Source of the DNA: Streptomyces sp. NRRL F-2664
GTDB taxonomy: Bacteria; Actinomycetota; Actinomycetes; Streptomycetales; Streptomycetaceae
NCBI RefSeq assembly: GCF_000719345.1
Contig: NZ_JOFX01000122.1
Location: 1 to 5,702, forward strand
DNA length: 5,702 bases
Direction of reading: 5' to 3'
The notes beneath the pieces were generated by a model that was given only the letters and a program-made list of their open reading frames with translations, had not been told where the DNA came from and did no database searches. Both the position numbers and the translations under genes were made by a program. Shown here in pieces: positions 5,481 through 5,702 of the stretch (position 1 is its first letter; each line of letters starts with the position of its first letter).

Positions 5481-5540
5481 GTCGGCCAGGGCGGCGTCGT
5501 GATGGTCGCTGGCCCAGTCGGTTCCGCAGGTGACGGTCAT
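5481..5540 (-). pseudogene. IS110-family transposase N-terminal remnant, fused in frame to the propeller
   Basis: From ATG 5540 the minus strand reads MTVTCGTDWASDHHDAALAD. This matches the start of IS110-family DEDD transposases (TCGIDWA..HHDVALVD), including the first catalytic Asp in G(I/T)DWA. After about 20 residues the IS110 sequence stops. The next residues, SASIVVPASPAAAVPPGTYAYV, look like the end of a signal peptide (cleavage near AAA) followed by the first propeller strand. The frame stays open further upstream, where QDEHGK may be the preceding part of the same IS110 protein. I infer that an IS110 insertion followed by deletion replaced the native start of the propeller gene. Confidence 0.6.
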
Positions 5541-5702
5541 TTTGCCGTGTTCGTCCTGTCGGTCGGGGGGCGTGCTGCTGGTCGCAGCCGTGCGGGGGCA
5601 CGCGTCTCCCTGATGGAAGGGCTCGATGGCCCTGCATCCGATCAGCCGTTCGTGACCCCAGCGGCCCGCAGGGCCCTCGGTCTGCTCCAGAGCTCGGCGG
5701 CT
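5541..5702 (-). other. Open frame upstream of the fusion, cut by the right edge
   Basis: The frame of the IS110/propeller fusion has no stop from 5540 to 5702 (54 codons), and no in-frame ATG or GTG is seen there. The residues (SRRALEQTEGPAGRWGHERL and on) do not match a family I know. It could be IS110 upstream sequence, another gene's end or non-coding DNA that is open by chance. No ribosome binding site stands clearly before ATG 5540. Confidence 0.35.

Larger units (their letters stand above)
3735..5540 (-). pseudogene. Broken extracellular beta-propeller / Ig-like / RTX repeat protein
   Basis: This is read on the minus strand. From about 5480 it has YVTN/NHL-type blades: TYAYVTHD, GVAVSPDGTRVY, GLAVSPDDSRLYVG, GVAVSPDGNYVYTAN, SVAVTSDGAAYVAN, DVAVTPDGSRAYVAN and GVAM, about six or seven, enough for one propeller. 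An Ig-like repeat of the Big_3 kind follows (TTVVSAPNPSTVGQAVTF...GTPAGTVTFKE). Next is a putative Ig domain of the He_PIG kind (TAGTPYSAPTATG...PVGLTISPTTGAV...GTPATAG). The C-terminus is an RTX calcium-binding beta-roll (FGHGGNDQLFGLGGTD, GGDGNDQIHGGDGDDR, GNTGNDTL) and a Cys/Asn/Thr tail ending PGCNN. The family is extracellular; propeller and Ig parts usually bind partners or the cell surface, and RTX repeats fold on Ca2+. Reading it through needs frame changes near 5121-5128, 4494, 4326, 4263 and 4083. The signal peptide is missing and IS110 sequence stands in its place. Real decay is likely, but indel sequencing errors could explain part of it. Confidence 0.8.

Overview
This window looks like an accessory or decaying stretch of a high-GC actinomycete chromosome, most likely Streptomyces. 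The evidence is the GC-rich third codon positions, GTG starts, Sec-type signal peptides ending in Ala-x-Ala, and transposase remnants that read like common Streptomyces IS256, ISL3 and IS110 proteins. Every supported gene or gene remnant lies on the minus strand. I saw no tRNA, rRNA, CRISPR array or convincing plus-strand gene.

Layout, left to right. 1-210: N-terminus of a secreted protein running off the left edge. 211-297: its leader, with a GGAG ribosome binding site and an imperfect hairpin. 298-2466: a wrecked, nested insertion-sequence island. Imperfect inverted repeats at both ends bound an IS256-family transposase pseudogene, which is interrupted by an ISL3-family transposase pseudogene. 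A deletion later fused the ISL3 gene directly to the last quarter of the IS256 gene. 2492-3070: an intact small secreted protein with six cysteines, whose C-terminal two thirds has lower GC and less Streptomyces-like codon use than its N-terminus. 3071-3734: intergenic, holding one likely dead small gene, three copies of a 10-bp motif and several hairpins. 3735-about 5480: a large extracellular protein gene (YVTN/NHL-type beta-propeller, two Ig-like domains, RTX calcium-binding repeats) broken by about five frameshifts, one of them at a run of eight G residues. 5481-5540 and possibly beyond: the first residues of an IS110-family transposase, joined in frame to the propeller where its signal peptide should be.

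Functionally, only the 2492-3070 gene is complete and intact; the 1-210 gene is intact as far as it is visible. The rest is debris from at least three IS families and one large cell-surface or secreted protein gene. I found no complete new multi-gene system. The most interesting points are the in-frame IS110/propeller fusion, the G8 tract that could be phase-variable, the mosaic secreted protein and the double-transposase chimera. Many of the frameshifts sit in or near short homopolymers, so sequencing indels must be excluded before all of them are taken as real mutations.
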